Source: Paenibacillus sp. YYML68
GTDB lineage: Bacteria > Bacillota > Bacilli > Paenibacillales > NBRC-103111
Length of the DNA: 64,000 nt
Assembly (NCBI RefSeq): GCF_027923405.1
Contig: NZ_BQYI01000001.1
Location: 2,768,501 to 2,832,500 of the forward strand
Direction of reading: 5' to 3'
Part shown: piece after piece, positions 16,801-28,100 of the stretch
Layout: every line of letters starts with the position of its first letter
Position numbering within the stretch: position 1 is the stretch's first letter
Made by a program: the position numbers and the translations under genes
The notes under the pieces: generated by a model
Database searches by the model: none
What the model was told of the DNA's origin: nothing
What the model saw: only the letters and a program-made list of their open reading frames with translations

Positions 16801-19800
16801 CCGGAATCGTATTGATGAACAGTCCGATCATGCTCTCAATGCCTGCGACCTCTGCAGGACGACCGGACACGACGCTGCCGAAGACGACGTCGCGTGTATT
16901 GTTGTAGCGCTGCAGCACTAGTCCCCATGCGCATTGCATCAGCGTGTTGATCGTCACCTGATGCTCCTTCGCAATACGGTTCATGCGCTCGGTCAGCTCT
17001 GAGCTCAGATCGACGTACGTTTCTTCAGGCTCATAGCCCCGTGTCTTCGACGTGATCGAATCGGCCAGCGTGGAAGGCACCATCGTCTGCTGCTCATACC
17101 CGGCGAGGTATTGACGCCAGTAGCTGGTCGCCTCCTCCGCATCTTGATCCTCCAGCCACTCGATGTACCGGCTGTATGGCGCGACAGGCTCCAGCATCGG
17201 CTCCCGTCCTTCCACTGCAGCGAGGTACGTCTCGAATACTTCCTTGTTAACAAGAGAAATACACCAGCCGTCCATCACGATATGATGGAAGCTCCAGACG
17301 AACCGGTACGTCTTCTCACCCGTGCGCAGCACCGCTACTCGCATGAGGCGGTCCCGACTCAGATCGAAGCCACGCGCCTTATCCCGTGCAACATATGTCA
17401 AGTAGTACGTCTCACGCTCGATCAGCTCCATTCCCGTTAAGTCCTCGTAATGGAACTCGCAGCCCCGATTACGGTAGACGAGCTGCAGCGGCTTGTCCCC
17501 AATCGTGTAATCGAAGTTCGAGCGAAGCGCCGCATGGCGTTCGACGAGTGCATGCAGACTGTTCTCGAAGGCCGCGACGTCGAGCTTGCCGACAAGCTCG
17601 TATTTCGCCTGCTCGAAGTATGCGCCTGAGCCTGGCTCGAGGCGGCTGTGGAACAGCATCCCCTTCTGCATCGGCGACAGCGTGTACACGTTCTCGAGCT
17701 CTCCAATCGTCTCCGCCTGAGCGGTCACGACCGCGAGCTGCTCGACAGTCAATCCGCGCAGCGACACATCACTAGGCGTCAGCTCTGGGCGCTCCTTCGC
17801 CACGCAATGCGCGATGATGCGCTGCATGCTCGTCTTGAGCAGTGCGCCGAGTCGCTCGACCGTCTCCTTGCGGTATTGGCGCGTGCTGAAGCTGATCGAC
17901 AGCCCAAGCTCGCCGCCGGAGATCATGCCATTAATGTCCAACGTATATTTACGCAGCATGAGCGCACTGAGCGGCATTCCGTATGAATATTGGGAAGTCT
18001 GAATGGAACTGTTTTCCATATCCTGATCGAACTGACCCAAGTAGTTGAAGCTCACCTGCGGCTCTACTGCGTACAGACTGCGCTCCTCCACCGGAGACAG
18101 ATGCTTCAATATCCCGTAGCCGATCCCCTTGTTCGGAATGCGACGCAGCGACTCCTTCACCGACTTGATGCGATGCGAAACGTCGCGGCCCGACTCTAGC
18201 TCCAGCAGCACCGGATATTGACTTGTGAACCAGCCGACCGTCCGCGTAATGTCGAGATCCGGATGAATCGGCTCGCGACCATGTCCTTCGAGGTTCAGCA
18301 CGAGATGCTCTAGACCGCTCCAGTCGTGCACCGCCATGCCGACCGCTGCAAGCAGCAGGTCGTTGACCTCGGTGTTGTAGGCACGGCCCGCCGACTTCAG
18401 CAGTAGCTCCGTCTCCTCTGCCGACCAGCTGACCGTTACGGAATCGCTGTCCGCCAGCATCGCGAACGGCTGATCATAATCGATCGGCAGCGGCTGGTAG
18501 GCCGTATTCGCGACTTGCTGCCAGTACGATTTCTCCCGCTCGATCGCAGGTCCCGTCGCGTAATTCTCCAGCTCTTCCGCCCACAGCTGGAACGAATCCG
18601 TCTTGCGCGGAAGCTGCAGCTTCTCGCCCTTGAGCGCCTGCTCGTAGGCTGCTGCAATATCCTCGAACAGAATGCGCCACGATACGCCGTCGACCGCGAG
18701 GTGATGAATGACGATGAGCAGATGGTCGCCGTCCGGGCAGCGGAACAAGCCGAGCTTCATGAGCGGCCCATCCTCGAGGTTGATGCTGCTCTGCACCTCA
18801 TTCGCCGCCGCCTCAACCGTATCCGCCAGCAGCTCCTCCGTTACGCCAGTGAAGTCGAACGTCTCCAGCGTGAACAGCTCGCCCTCGTGAATCGCACGAT
18901 TGTACGCCTCGTAGCCCTCTCCATGCGCCCCCTTGCGGAAAATGAGCCTCAGCGCGTCATGATGCTCCGCCAGCTTACGCATAGCGGCAAGCAGAGCTTG
19001 CTCGTCGAACGAATCCGGTCGGTACAGCATAACCGACTGGTTGAAGTAATGCGGCTCGACCATCCCTTGCTCGAAGAACCAGTGTATAATCGGCGTCAGC
19101 CCGACCGATCCGGTAATTTCGCCCTGCTCGGCAATGCGTCCGACCTTCTGCACATGCTTGCTCAGCTGGCGAATCGTCGGATATTGGAACAGCTGCTTCA
19201 TATCGAGCTTATAGCCAGCCTGGAACAGTCTCGACGACACCTGAATGGACTTGATGGAATCGCCTCCCAGCTCGAAAAAGCTGTCCAGCACGCTCACTCG
19301 CTTCACACCGAGTACGGACTGCCATACGGCTACGAGCGCTTCCTCCTCCGGCGAGGCAGGAGCCGCATATTCCGCACCTGTCTCGACCTCGCCCTCCGGC
19401 TCAGGAAGCGCACGGCGGTCGACCTTGCCGTTCGGCGTGAGCGGAATGCTCGGAACGGCGACGAAATACGACGGCACCATATAAGCCGGCAGCTTGCTGG
19501 AGAGCGCACTGCGCAGCTCGCGTACATTCAAGGAGTCGTCGCTTGCATAGTAGGCAACAAGCACCTTCTGCCCATTCGCATCCTCGCGCACGAGGACGAC
19601 TGCTTCGCGCAGTGGAGCCGCCTGCAGCAGCGCTGTTTCGACCTCTCCGAGCTCAATGCGGTAGCCGCGGATCTTCACCTGGGCGTCCATGCGGCCCTTG
19701 TACTCGATCGTGCCGTCCGCCCGCCAGCGGGTCAAGTCGCCGCTGCGGTAGACGCGCTCACCGGATCGGAACGGGCTGTCGATGAACTTCTCGGCCGTCA

Positions 19801-22800
19801 AGTCCGGCCGGTTCAAGTAGCCGCGCGCGACGCCATCGCCTCCGACGAGCAGCTCGCCCCAGGCGCCGACCGGCAGTAGATTCAGCGCAGCGTCGACGAT
19901 ATAGGCCGTCGAATTGTGAATCGGCCTCCCGATCGGCACCGCATCCGTCTGCGCTTCGCGGATCGGATGCGTCGTGGAGAACGTCGTATTCTCCGTAGGG
20001 CCGTAGCCGTTGACGATGGTCAGCTCCGGATGCTCCTGTAGCGCGCGGTTAATGTGCGGCACCGATAAGGCGTCACCGCCGACGAGGAGCGTCTTCAGTC
20101 CGTCGAACAGACCGCGCTCCTGAACGAGCAGCTGATTGAACAGCGGAGCCGTCAGCCACATCGTCGTGATCGAATATTCACGGATTGCTTGCTTCAGCTT
20201 GACCGCATCAAGAATCGTCTCGTTCGGCACGAGGTACAGCTGACCGCCATTCAATAACGCTCCCCAGATCTCGAACGTCGAAGCGTCGAACACGACGGCG
20301 CCTGTCTGCAGAATGCGTGTATGCTCGTTCAGCTCGGCGTAATCCGTATTCATGACGAGCCGTACGACGTTGCGGTGCTCGACCATAACGCCCTTCGGCT
20401 TGCCTGTGGAGCCCGACGTATAGATGATATAGGCGAGCTGTTCCGGTGTGGCAGCCGAGGTCAGGTTCGACTCGTCTGCACTGTAGCTCGACGCATCGCC
20501 GAGAAGCAGCAGCTTGCGGCTCGTGTCGGTGGCTCCCATCGCCTGCTCAAGCGCAGGCACTAGCTTCTGTGCCAGCACAAGTCTCGCACCGCTGTCCTCC
20601 AGCATGTACGCGATGCGCTCCTCCGGATAGTCCGCATCGATCGGCACATACGCGCCGCCCGCCTTCAGAATCGCAAGTACGCCGACGACCATATCAATCG
20701 AACGCTCGGCGAGAATCGCAATCGGCTCGTCCTGCTGCACACCTTCAGCACGTAACGTATGCGCCAGGCGGTTCGCCCGAGCATTCAGCTCGCTGTAGGT
20801 CAGCTGCTCGCCTTCGTAGACGACCGCCGTATGGCTCGGCGTACGGGACACCTGCTGCTCGAACAGCTCGCTGATTGTCTGCTCGCTCGGGTAGTCGACC
20901 GTCGTCGCGTTGAACTGCTCCACGATCTGACGCTGCTCCGCCTCGGAGACGATGCGGATCGAGTCCAGCTTGACCGCAGGCTCGCTGACGATCATCTCCA
21001 GCAGCAGCTGCAAGTGCTCGCCTAGCCGCTCGACCGTCTCCTTCTTGAACAGCGCGGTCGCATACTCGAAGCTGCACGCTAGCGATTCGCCCTGCTCGTC
21101 CTGCTGCTCGGTGACGAACAGCGTCAGGTCGAACTTCGCGACGTTATGCTCCGCTGCATAGGTGCTGACGCGCAGCGAATCGATAGCAACGTTCGTCTGC
21201 GGCTGGTCCGCGTTCTGCACGACGAGCATCGTATCGAACAACGGATTACGGCTCATATCACGGCTCAGCTGCAGACGGTCGACGAGCTCATCGAACGGAT
21301 AATCCTGATGCTCGAACGCAAGGAGCGACTGCTCTTTGACCTCAAGCAAGTAATCGCGGAACGACTTCGGACCCGTCGGGTACGTGCGAATGGCCAGCGT
21401 ATTGACGAACATCCCGATAAGACGGGACAGGTCCGCATGCGGTCTGCCCGCGATCGGCGAGCCGACGATGACATCATCTTGTCCGCTGTACTTGTACAAG
21501 AGCGACGTGTAGGCGGCTAGCATGACCATGTAGAGCGTCGCACCCGTCTCGGAGGCGAGGCGCTTCAGCTGTGCGGTCAGCTCCGGACTGAGCACGAACT
21601 CGGTCACGCTGCCCTCGAAGCTACGCGTCGTCGGACGCGCATAGTCGGTCGGCAGCTCCAGCACCGGCAGCTCCCCTGCGAATGTCTCAAGCCAGTAGCG
21701 CTCATGCTCCGCATAGCTGTCGCTGAGCACGTCACCGCGTTGCCATACAGCGTAATCCTTGTATTGAATGCGAAGCTGCGGTAGGTCTGCAGCGTCGTCT
21801 GCATACAGACGGATGAATTCATCAACGAGCACGCTCATCGAGGCACCGTCTGAAATAATGTGGTGCATGTCCAGCAGCAGCAGATGACGGTTAGCGCCAA
21901 GCTCCACGAGGCCGACGCGCATCAGCGGCGCGGTCTGCAGGTCGAACGTGCGCGTGAAGCGGCGAACGACTTCTTCGACGGAATCAGCTGCTGCCGCACT
22001 CTTGGAGCCTGTCGTCGACTCTTGAGCCCCTTCGCTTCCGACTTCAACCGCCTTCAGCCGCTCCATGCGGAACTCAACCTGATCATGCACGATCTGCACG
22101 GGCTCGCCGTTCACGACCTCGAAGCTCGTACGCAGCGTCTCATGACGCTCAATCAACGTGCGGAACGCTTGCTCCAGACCGTCACTGTCGATCGGACCTT
22201 CCATACGGAGCGCGTTCGGCATGTTGTAGCTAAGACTCGCACCGGACAGCTGATTCAGAATGAACATCCGCTTCTGCGCGGACGACACCGGATAATGAGC
22301 TTGCGCTGCTGCAACTGGAATCTCCGCATACTTGTTCGGCTCCATCGACTCGATGGCGAGCGCCATGCTCTCTACCGTCGGGTTGCGGAACACGTCACGC
22401 AGCTGAATGCTCTTGTTCAATTCTTTATGAATGTGGGCGACAAGCGCTGTTGCACGCAGCGAATGGCCCCCGATTTCGAAGAAATGATCCGTCACCCCGA
22501 CCCGCTCCAGCCCGAGCACCTGCTGCCATATGCGTGCAAGATCCTCCTCCATACGGGTGCGAGGGGCAACATACGTGTCGCCTGCTTGCGCAGCAGCATC
22601 TGGAGCTGGCAATGCACGGCGGTCGACCTTGCCGTTCGGTGTGAGCGGCATCACCTCCAGCTGGACGAAGAACGAAGGCACCATGTAGCCCGGCAGCTCG
22701 CTCGCAAGGCGCGACTTCAGCTCGCTTGGGCTCAATGCTTCGCCGCTCTTGGTCACATAGTATGCACACAGCAGCTTCTGCCCGGTCTCATCGGCTATCG

Positions 22801-24997
22801 CTATGACAACCGCCTCGCGCACCTCAGCCGACTTCAGCAGCTGTGACTCGATCTCGCCGAGCTCGATCCGGTAGCCGCGAATTTTCACCTGCTCGTCGAT
22901 ACGGCCCTTGTACTCGATAACGCCATCAGGACGCCAGCGCGCAAGGTCGCCAGAGCGATACAGACGCTCGCCTGCGCGGAACGGGCTGTCGATGAACTTC
23001 TCCGCCGTCAGCTCCTCGCGGTTGCGGTAGCCTCTTGCAACGCCATCGCCGCCGACGACGAGCTCACCCCATGCACCGATCGGCATCAGCTTCATCGAGC
23101 GGTCGACGATGTACGCGGTCGAGTTGGCGATTGGGCGTCCAATCGGCACCGCCTCGGTTTGCGGCGAATCGACGAGATGGGTGGTGGAGAACGTCGTATT
23201 TTCCGTAGGGCCGTAGCCGTTCACGATAACTAGCCCCGGGTGATGCTCAAGCGCCGTATTAATGTGCGGCACCGACAGCACATCTCCGCCGACGAGGAGC
23301 GTCTTCACGCCAGTGAACATCGAGTTGTCCTGCATGAGCAGCTGATTGAACAGCGGCGCGGTCAGCCACATCGTGTTGATCGCGTAGCGCTGGATCGCTT
23401 GCTTCAGACGGTTCGCGTCGAGAATGACGTCGCTCGGCACGAGATACAGCTTGCCGCCATTCAAGAGCGAGCCCCACAGCTCGAACGTCGTCGCGTCGAA
23501 GACGACAGCTCCAGTCTGCAGAATGCGCGTCGTGTTATCCAGCTTCACGTAATTCGTATTCATGACAAGACGTGTCACGTTGCGATGTTCGACCATAACG
23601 CCCTTCGGCTTGCCCGTTGTACCCGACGTGTAGATCAGGTACGCGAGCTGGTCAGGCTGCACAGGCAGGTCGAGGTTCGTACTATCCGCTCTAGTAGACG
23701 AAGCGGAGTCCGCTAGTGAGCTCGCTGTCAGCTCTAGATTCGCGCTCTTCACACCAGCAGACGTGGCAGAAGCCGATACTGAGGAGTCCGCATTGTCAAC
23801 CGCACCCTCACGCAAGCTCATGCATACGCCCTGGAAGTCGCTCAGCTTGCTCTCACCAGTACCGAGTTGCTCCAGCAGCTGCTCCTGCACGAGAAGAACC
23901 CGCGCACCCGAGTCGTCGAGCAAATATTCAATTCGGTCCTGCGGATATTCCGGATCAATCGGCACATACGCGCCGCCTGCCTTCAGAATCGCAATCGTGC
24001 CGACGACCATCTCAACCGAGCGCTCCGCCATAATCGCGACTGGCTCCTCGGACTGTACGCCTTGGGCGATCAGCCTGCGTGCCAATCGGTTCGCACGCTC
24101 GTTCAGCCCGCGGTACGTCAGCGACTCGCCCTCACTCTGCACCGCCAGCTCGTCAGGCGTACGGGTCGCCTGCTCCTCGAACAGCTGATGAATCGCGCGA
24201 TGCTTCGGATACTCGACCTCCGTTGCATTGAACGACTCGATGATTTGCTTGCGTTCCGCTTCAGACAGCAGCTCCGCCTCGGCGAACGGCACGTCCGGCT
24301 GGAACAGGACGACCGCCATGAACTGCTGCAGATGCGCCATCAGCCGCTCGATCGATTCCGCCGTATAGCGACACTCGTCGTACGTCGCATCGAGATGCAC
24401 CAGCCCGCCAGCCTGCACCGAAGCATGCAACCACAGCTCGAACGCCGCCTGCTCCTTGAAGTGATCCGTGTGCAGCGCCTCCAACGAGACGACCGTCGGA
24501 ATAACCGGACGACCTTCCTCTGGAGCTTCGATGTTCAGCAGGTGCATATATTGGTGAAAAGGAAGTGACTGATGCTGCACCGCCTCTGTCAAATCCGCCT
24601 TCATCGCCGGGAGCATCGTCTTCAGCGTCGTCGCCTGTTCGACCTTACTGCGAATAAGCAGCAGTTGGTTCAGCATGGCACCGGCCTCGGTCTTCGACGC
24701 CGCTAACGTCGGCGTGCCGATTGTAACCGAACCTTCGTTCGTGTATTTGTACAGCAGTCCTGTAATGGCGGACATGAGCACCATATACACGGCCATGGGA
24801 GCCCCGCCCGATATTTGCGCAATGCGTGCCGACAGCTCCGGGGATAGCTCGGTATGAACCGACTTCAGCGTCCCTGGTGCAAGCGTGCTTGCCGTAAGCG
24901 GCTGCTGTGTATACGGGATGCCTGCGATACGCTCGTCATTTCCGCCCCCCAGCTTCTCATTCCAATAAGCTTTCTCTTTATCCCAAATGGCTCTCAT
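13787..24997 (-). CDS. Nonribosomal peptide synthetase, third (terminating) subunit: halfC-A-T-C-A-T-E-C-A-T-TE
   Basis: A 3736-residue cytoplasmic multienzyme that adds the last three residues and releases the peptide. Approximate residues: C-lobe-only condensation-like region 1-250; A 255-790, T (GGHSLRA) 844; C 890-1345 (MHHIISDG near 1046), A 1350-1860, T (GGDSIKS) 1913, E 1955-2420; C 2425-2880 (FHHIVMDG near 2572), A 2890-3380, T (GGHSLKV) 3441; type I thioesterase 3485-3720 with GYSLGG nucleophile near 3565 and a GNHDE histidine motif. Codes read as Val/Ile, D-Val/Ile and an unfamiliar last code. The start follows GGGAG; 125 bases separate it from the previous subunit. A Ser/Ala-rich insertion of about 50 residues precedes motif A3 of the first A domain. 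Confidence 0.96.
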   Translation of the reverse strand: MRAIWDKEKAYWNEKLGGGNDERIAGIPYTQQPLTASTLAPGTLKSVHTELSPELSARIAQISGGAPMAVYMVLMSAITGLLYKYTNEGSVTIGTPTLAASKTEAGAMLNQLLLIRSKVEQATTLKTMLPAMKADLTEAVQHQSLPFHQYMHLLNIEAPEEGRPVIPTVVSLEALHTDHFKEQAAFELWLHASVQAGGLVHLDATYDECRYTAESIERLMAHLQQFMAVVLFQPDVPFAEAELLSEAERKQIIESFNATEVEYPKHRAIHQLFEEQATRTPDELAVQSEGESLTYRGLNERANRLARRLIAQGVQSEEPVAIMAERSVEMVVGTIAILKAGGAYVPIDPEYPQDRIEYLLDDSGARVLLVQEQLLEQLGTGESKLSDFQGVCMSLREGAVDNADSSVSASATSAGVKSANLELTASSLADSASSTRADSTNLDLPVQPDQLAYLIYTSGTTGKPKGVMVEHRNVTRLVMNTNYVKLDNTTRILQTGAVVFDATTFELWGSLLNGGKLYLVPSDVILDANRLKQAIQRYAINTMWLTAPLFNQLLMQDNSMFTGVKTLLVGGDVLSVPHINTALEHHPGLVIVNGYGPTENTTFSTTHLVDSPQTEAVPIGRPIANSTAYIVDRSMKLMPIGAWGELVVGGDGVARGYRNREELTAEKFIDSPFRAGERLYRSGDLARWRPDGVIEYKGRIDEQVKIRGYRIELGEIESQLLKSAEVREAVVIAIADETGQKLLCAYYVTKSGEALSPSELKSRLASELPGYMVPSFFVQLEVMPLTPNGKVDRRALPAPDAAAQAGDTYVAPRTRMEEDLARIWQQVLGLERVGVTDHFFEIGGHSLRATALVAHIHKELNKSIQLRDVFRNPTVESMALAIESMEPNKYAEIPVAAAQAHYPVSSAQKRMFILNQLSGASLSYNMPNALRMEGPIDSDGLEQAFRTLIERHETLRTSFEVVNGEPVQIVHDQVEFRMERLKAVEVGSEGAQESTTGSKSAAAADSVEEVVRRFTRTFDLQTAPLMRVGLVELGANRHLLLLDMHHIISDGASMSVLVDEFIRLYADDAADLPQLRIQYKDYAVWQRGDVLSDSYAEHERYWLETFAGELPVLELPTDYARPTTRSFEGSVTEFVLSPELTAQLKRLASETGATLYMVMLAAYTSLLYKYSGQDDVIVGSPIAGRPHADLSRLIGMFVNTLAIRTYPTGPKSFRDYLLEVKEQSLLAFEHQDYPFDELVDRLQLSRDMSRNPLFDTMLVVQNADQPQTNVAIDSLRVSTYAAEHNVAKFDLTLFVTEQQDEQGESLACSFEYATALFKKETVERLGEHLQLLLEMIVSEPAVKLDSIRIVSEAEQRQIVEQFNATTVDYPSEQTISELFEQQVSRTPSHTAVVYEGEQLTYSELNARANRLAHTLRAEGVQQDEPIAILAERSIDMVVGVLAILKAGGAYVPIDADYPEERIAYMLEDSGARLVLAQKLVPALEQAMGATDTSRKLLLLGDASSYSADESNLTSAATPEQLAYIIYTSGSTGKPKGVMVEHRNVVRLVMNTDYAELNEHTRILQTGAVVFDASTFEIWGALLNGGQLYLVPNETILDAVKLKQAIREYSITTMWLTAPLFNQLLVQERGLFDGLKTLLVGGDALSVPHINRALQEHPELTIVNGYGPTENTTFSTTHPIREAQTDAVPIGRPIHNSTAYIVDAALNLLPVGAWGELLVGGDGVARGYLNRPDLTAEKFIDSPFRSGERVYRSGDLTRWRADGTIEYKGRMDAQVKIRGYRIELGEVETALLQAAPLREAVVLVREDANGQKVLVAYYASDDSLNVRELRSALSSKLPAYMVPSYFVAVPSIPLTPNGKVDRRALPEPEGEVETGAEYAAPASPEEEALVAVWQSVLGVKRVSVLDSFFELGGDSIKSIQVSSRLFQAGYKLDMKQLFQYPTIRQLSKHVQKVGRIAEQGEITGSVGLTPIIHWFFEQGMVEPHYFNQSVMLYRPDSFDEQALLAAMRKLAEHHDALRLIFRKGAHGEGYEAYNRAIHEGELFTLETFDFTGVTEELLADTVEAAANEVQSSINLEDGPLMKLGLFRCPDGDHLLIVIHHLAVDGVSWRILFEDIAAAYEQALKGEKLQLPRKTDSFQLWAEELENYATGPAIEREKSYWQQVANTAYQPLPIDYDQPFAMLADSDSVTVSWSAEETELLLKSAGRAYNTEVNDLLLAAVGMAVHDWSGLEHLVLNLEGHGREPIHPDLDITRTVGWFTSQYPVLLELESGRDVSHRIKSVKESLRRIPNKGIGYGILKHLSPVEERSLYAVEPQVSFNYLGQFDQDMENSSIQTSQYSYGMPLSALMLRKYTLDINGMISGGELGLSISFSTRQYRKETVERLGALLKTSMQRIIAHCVAKERPELTPSDVSLRGLTVEQLAVVTAQAETIGELENVYTLSPMQKGMLFHSRLEPGSGAYFEQAKYELVGKLDVAAFENSLHALVERHAALRSNFDYTIGDKPLQLVYRNRGCEFHYEDLTGMELIERETYYLTYVARDKARGFDLSRDRLMRVAVLRTGEKTYRFVWSFHHIVMDGWCISLVNKEVFETYLAAVEGREPMLEPVAPYSRYIEWLEDQDAEEATSYWRQYLAGYEQQTMVPSTLADSITSKTRGYEPEETYVDLSSELTERMNRIAKEHQVTINTLMQCAWGLVLQRYNNTRDVVFGSVVSGRPAEVAGIESMIGLFINTIPVRIQSEAEATFADVMRRTQEQSLASTSYDTYPLFEIQALSDQKQELIGHIMVFENYPVEQQVEQLGAGGAGVEGEGMPQPPFEIHNVDMKEQTNYDFNLVVMPGDEIRISFGYNTYAYSEADIQRMQRHYVHVLEQVVANPNVAVDQIELTTAEEQAQILGPFNDTASEFQRGVTLQRLFEEQAARTPELAAVVFEGATLTYGELNERANRLARRLRAEGVQADTIVGIMTERSMEMIVGLLGILKAGGAYMPIDPEYPEERTQFMLADSKSKLLLTQKHLADTVAFSGTVLALDDEASYAKDGSKLDGTESAEQLAYVLYTSGTTGRPRGVMIEHHSVVNTVTWYYSQYFSGSRNSIVLTAEYTFDPSVEQIFGALLHGATLHVVRKDTLLNRKKLLAYVEAQGIRVLDSSPALMQELVADEAKVDSLDILICGGERLEDTLKDKLVGKGYKLFNHYGPTETTIDVITGPCEANTKVTLGKPIRNTQAYILSASHKLQPVGIPGELYIAGEGLARGYLNRPELTASRFVANPFVAGSKMYATGDLARWLPNGEIEYIGRVDHQVKIRGYRVELGEVEAQLAKVSAIKEAVVLAVDSDGGYKQLNAYFTAEETISSADLRSALGKSLPSYMVPSQFVQLERMPLTSNGKIDRKALPAMKAVGSEMEQATASVDSAPQTELEQQLALIWQQVLGVPSVGVQDSFFDLGGHSLKVLELIRHIHQQVGVELPLRTVFESPTIAGLVRALEEHAGGLVAAGQSAIVRLNESGARNVFCFPPMLGYGMAFAELAKQLEPHATVYGVDFIDQYEDERHLTEQYIELIQRVQPVGPYVLLGYSLGGNLAFEVAKAMELRGLPVSDLLMVDSVKSERTVTATREETIKHIDQALEKAPEAYQALLSGTHREKIYAYAIYRNGLLNMGSVQANVHGMVAAHSAAKGPNGDKLSWKSATAGEYTEHRLIGNHDEVLESGFVEENAQLILKVLKQIEERQAASGDSKRQLETSGA
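13830..14545 (-). other. Type I thioesterase domain
   Basis: The C-terminal alpha/beta hydrolase of subunit 3. [21 protein letters not shown] opens the fold, GYSLGG holds the nucleophile Ser, MVDSV carries the likely Asp and GNHDEVLE the His. It releases the finished chain by hydrolysis or cyclisation. With mostly Ser side chains available, macrolactonisation cannot be excluded; tridecaptin-type peptides are linear. Confidence 0.9.
14545..17735 (-). other. NRPS module 13 (C-A-T), substrate unknown
   Basis: The C domain is of the D-donor type (FHHIVMDG), fitting the preceding E domain. The specificity residues, aligned by eye to GrsA, read D-P-E-D-I-G-H-I-D-K, from FDPSVEQ, RVLDSSP, ILICGGE and [13 protein letters not shown] know no standard substrate for it; two acidic pocket residues (239 Glu, 278 Asp) hint at a cationic or polar substrate. 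The corresponding residue of tridecaptin A is Ala. T is GGHSLKV with no E, so an L-residue is expected. Confidence 0.8.
17735..22335 (-). other. NRPS module 12 (C-A-T-E), D-Val/Ile predicted
   Basis: LCL-type C (MHHIISDG). Code D-A-F-W-L-G-G-T-F-K differs by one residue from the Val code DAFWIGGTFK. The T domain GGDSIKS and the following E domain ([41 protein letters not shown]) predict a D-residue. Confidence 0.85.
22335..24240 (-). other. NRPS module 11 (A-T), Val/Ile predicted
   Basis: Code D-A-F-W-L-G-G-T-F-K, the same as modules 3 and 12. T is GGHSLRA without E, so an L-residue. Its condensation domain is the one at the end of subunit 2. The A domain holds a low-complexity Ser/Ala insertion (about residues 395-445). 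Confidence 0.8.
24240..24997 (-). other. N-terminal half-condensation (C-lobe) region of subunit 3
   Basis: About 250 residues homologous to only the second half of a condensation domain: [23 protein letters not shown] (compare [15 protein letters not shown]) and [13 protein letters not shown] (compare [13 protein letters not shown]). The catalytic HHxxxDG half is missing, so it cannot condense; a docking role is inferred. Confidence 0.75.
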
Positions 24998-25049
24998 CCC
25001 TACACTCCCGTTCTATTCTTATTCATGAGGTTGCTGCTTCGTCTATACA

Positions 25050-25090
25050 AGAGGAGGTGTGCCGCGACGAACCGCCGACGACACACCGTT
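25050..25090 (-). other. Intercistronic hairpin between subunits 2 and 3
   Basis: GGTGTG (25056-25061) pairs with CACACC (25082-25087), with further interrupted CG pairs inside, in the 125-base gap between NRPS genes. There is no T-tract, so it is not a terminator; it may stabilise or set ratios of the operon mRNA. Confidence 0.4.
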
Positions 25091-25122
25091 GAACCTATTA
25101 CGCAGCTATTGCATTCATATTA

Positions 25123-28100
25123 TTAGAACGAAAAGTCTACCGAGCCGATCAACAGCTCGCTCGAACCTGTCAAGCTGCTCGCCACCTCGATGTCGGCGAT
25201 CCGTTGCTCCGGTCGCTCGCCCATCGCTTGCAGCACCTTGTACAGATCGTCACGAAGCCGCTCGATCGTCTGCTTGCTGTACAGCTTCGTACTATATTCG
25301 AAGGAGCCGCGCAGCTCGCCGTTATGCTCGCTTAACGCGAGCGTCATGTCGAACTTAGCTACCTTGTGCTCCTGCTCGTACGGTGCGAAGGTTAAGGCTT
25401 CGACGGTCGATTCATGACTTTCCGTGTTTTGCATCACAAACAGTACATCGAACAGCGGATTGCGTCTGGCATCTCGCTGCACCTGCAGCTGCTCGATCAG
25501 CTCCTCCAGCGGATAATCCTGATTCTCGAAGGCGTTCAGCGTCCGGTCCTTCACGTCGCGAACGTACCGCTCGACCGTCAGCTCGTTCTTCGGCTCGTTG
25601 CGGATCGCCAGCGTATTGACGAACATACCGATCATCGGCTCCAGCTCCGCATGCTGCCTGCCGGCAACAGGCGTGCCGACGATCAGGTCGTCTTGACCGC
25701 TATACTTCGCAAGCAGAATCGTATAGGCAGCCAGACCGAGCATGAACATCGTGCTGCCTGTCGCCGCTGCAAGCTGCTTCAGCTTCTCAGTAACGTCGCT
25801 CTCGACTGTGAATTCGAGCAGGGCGCCCTCGAAGCTGCGCACAGCAGGTCGCGGCAATGCAATCGGCAGCTCCAGCACCGGAAGCTCGCCTGCGAGCTGC
25901 TCGAGCCAGTAGTCACGCTGACGGCTATAGACGCCTGCCTCCGCTTGCTCTTGCTGCCATACCGCGAAGTCCTTGTAGTGGACGTCGAGCTGAGGCAGCT
26001 CCTCGCCCGCGTACAGCGCTCCAAGCTCGCTCATAATGACTGCGGCTGATGCGCCGTCCGACACGATATGATGCATATCGTAGATGAGCAGGTGGCTGTC
26101 CTCAGCCAGCCTCACGACGCCTGCTCGCAGGAGCGGTGCCGCGCTGAGCTCGAATGGACGAACGAGCGTATGCAGCAACCGGTCCGCTTCCTCAACGGTA
26201 CCAGCAGCATGCCGCTCCAGCATGAATTCAACCTCATCCTGCACACGCTGCACCACTTCACCGTTCACCATCTCGAAGCTCGTGCGCAGCGATTCGTGTC
26301 TGTCGATCAGCTGACGGAATGCTTCTTCCAGCTTATCCACATCGAGCATTCCGTTCACTCTGACGATGGTCGGCATGTTGTAGCTCAGCTCTCCACCCTC
26401 GAGATGACTCAAGATGTACATCCGCTTCTGCGTCGAGGTGACCGGATAGAAGTCGCGCTTCTCAACCGCTGTGATCGCCTTCCGTGAGACCGCATCAGCT
26501 GCATCAAGAATACGCGCTAGCTCCTCCACAGTCGGATGCTGGAACACGTCTCTCAGCGCAATCGTCTTGCTCAGCTGCTGGTGTACCTTCGCGACAACCG
26601 TCGTCGCACGCAGCGAGTGACCGCCGATGTCGAAGAAGTTGTCCTTCACGCCGACCTGCGGCAGCTTCAGCACCTCTTGCCAGATCGCCGCAAGCTGCTT
26701 CTCCGTCTCTGTGCGTGGCGCGACATAGTCTGCCTCCGAGCGTACCGTCTCCTCCGGCGCTGGCAGCGCCTTGCGATCGATCTTACCGTTCGGGCTGAGC
26801 GGCATCCGCTCCAGCTGGACGAAGTACGTCGGTACCATGTAGCTTGGCAGCTCCGCCGACAACGCCTCACGTAGCTCGGCTGCAGTCATCTCCTGCTCAG
26901 CGACGAAGTACGCCGCCAGCAGCTTCTGCCCTGACCCGTCCTCGCGAGCCATGACAACCGTCTCAAGCACACCTTCGACGTTCAGGATGTTCGTCTCGAT
27001 CTCGCCTAGCTCGATCCGATAGCCGCGAATCTTGACCTGATGGTCAATCCGTCCGAGATACTCGATGTTGCCATCCGGCATCCAGCGTACAAGGTCGCCT
27101 GTACGGTACATGCGCTCGCCAGCGACGAACGGACTGTCGATGAACTTCTCCGCGTTCAGCTCAGGTCGGTTCAAGTAGCCGCGTGCGACGCCGACACCCG
27201 CGATGACCAGCTCACCCGCAACGCCGATCGGCTGCAGCTGCAGCGTGCCTTCCTTCACAACATACAGATGGATGTTCTCAATCGGCTTCCCGATTGGAAT
27301 GACCGGATAATGTCCGTCTGGCTCGCAGTCGAAGTACGATACGTCGACGGTCGCCTCGGTCGGGCCGTACAGATTGATCAGACGCGAGCGATTCGCTGCA
27401 GCGACTGTACGCTGGTAGCGTGCGACGTGCTGTGGAGGCAGCGCCTCACCGCTCGTGAACACTTGGCGCAGCGAGCGCAGCTGATCGGTAAGCTCGCGGC
27501 TTGGCTGCTGCTCCGCGTACTCGAGGAACGCCCCGAGCATCGCAGGCACGAAGTGCATCGTCGTAATCGCGTAGCGGTCAATCGTCTCGATGATCGTCTG
27601 CGGACTCTTCTCCCCGCCCACTGGCAGCAAGCATACTTTCGAGCCGACGAACGCCCACCAGAACAGCTCCCACACCGATACGTCGAACGTAATCGCAGTC
27701 TTCTGCATGATCGTGTCTGTCGCATCAATCGGATACTGCTTGTGCATCCACAGGATGCGGTTCAGCACCGAATGATGCTCAACCATAACGCCCTTCGGCT
27801 TGCCAGTGGAGCCCGATGTGTAGATCATGTACGCCACATCCGTAGGTCCAGCTTGTCCGACCGTCAAGTTCGAAGCGTCTGCCGCATAGATGCCAGCTTC
27901 GTTCAGATCGAGCACCTTGCCTGCGAACACTTGCTCGGACTCAAGTCCGGCTAACCGTTCGCGCAGATGCGATTGCGTCAGCAGCAACGGTGCGGACGAA
28001 TCCTCGAGGATGTACGCGATCCGCTCTTGAGGCAGCGATGGGTCGATTGGCACGTACGCGCCGCCCGCCTTCAGAATGGCGTAGATCGCGATCATCATTT

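Noticed and set aside
18515-19879. Long plus-strand open frames opposite the NRPS genes (also for example 47557-48813 and 33187-34305)
   Set aside because: They lie antisense to intact NRPS domains, are Leu/Arg/His-rich with no recognisable domain, and arise from the codon use of the real strand.
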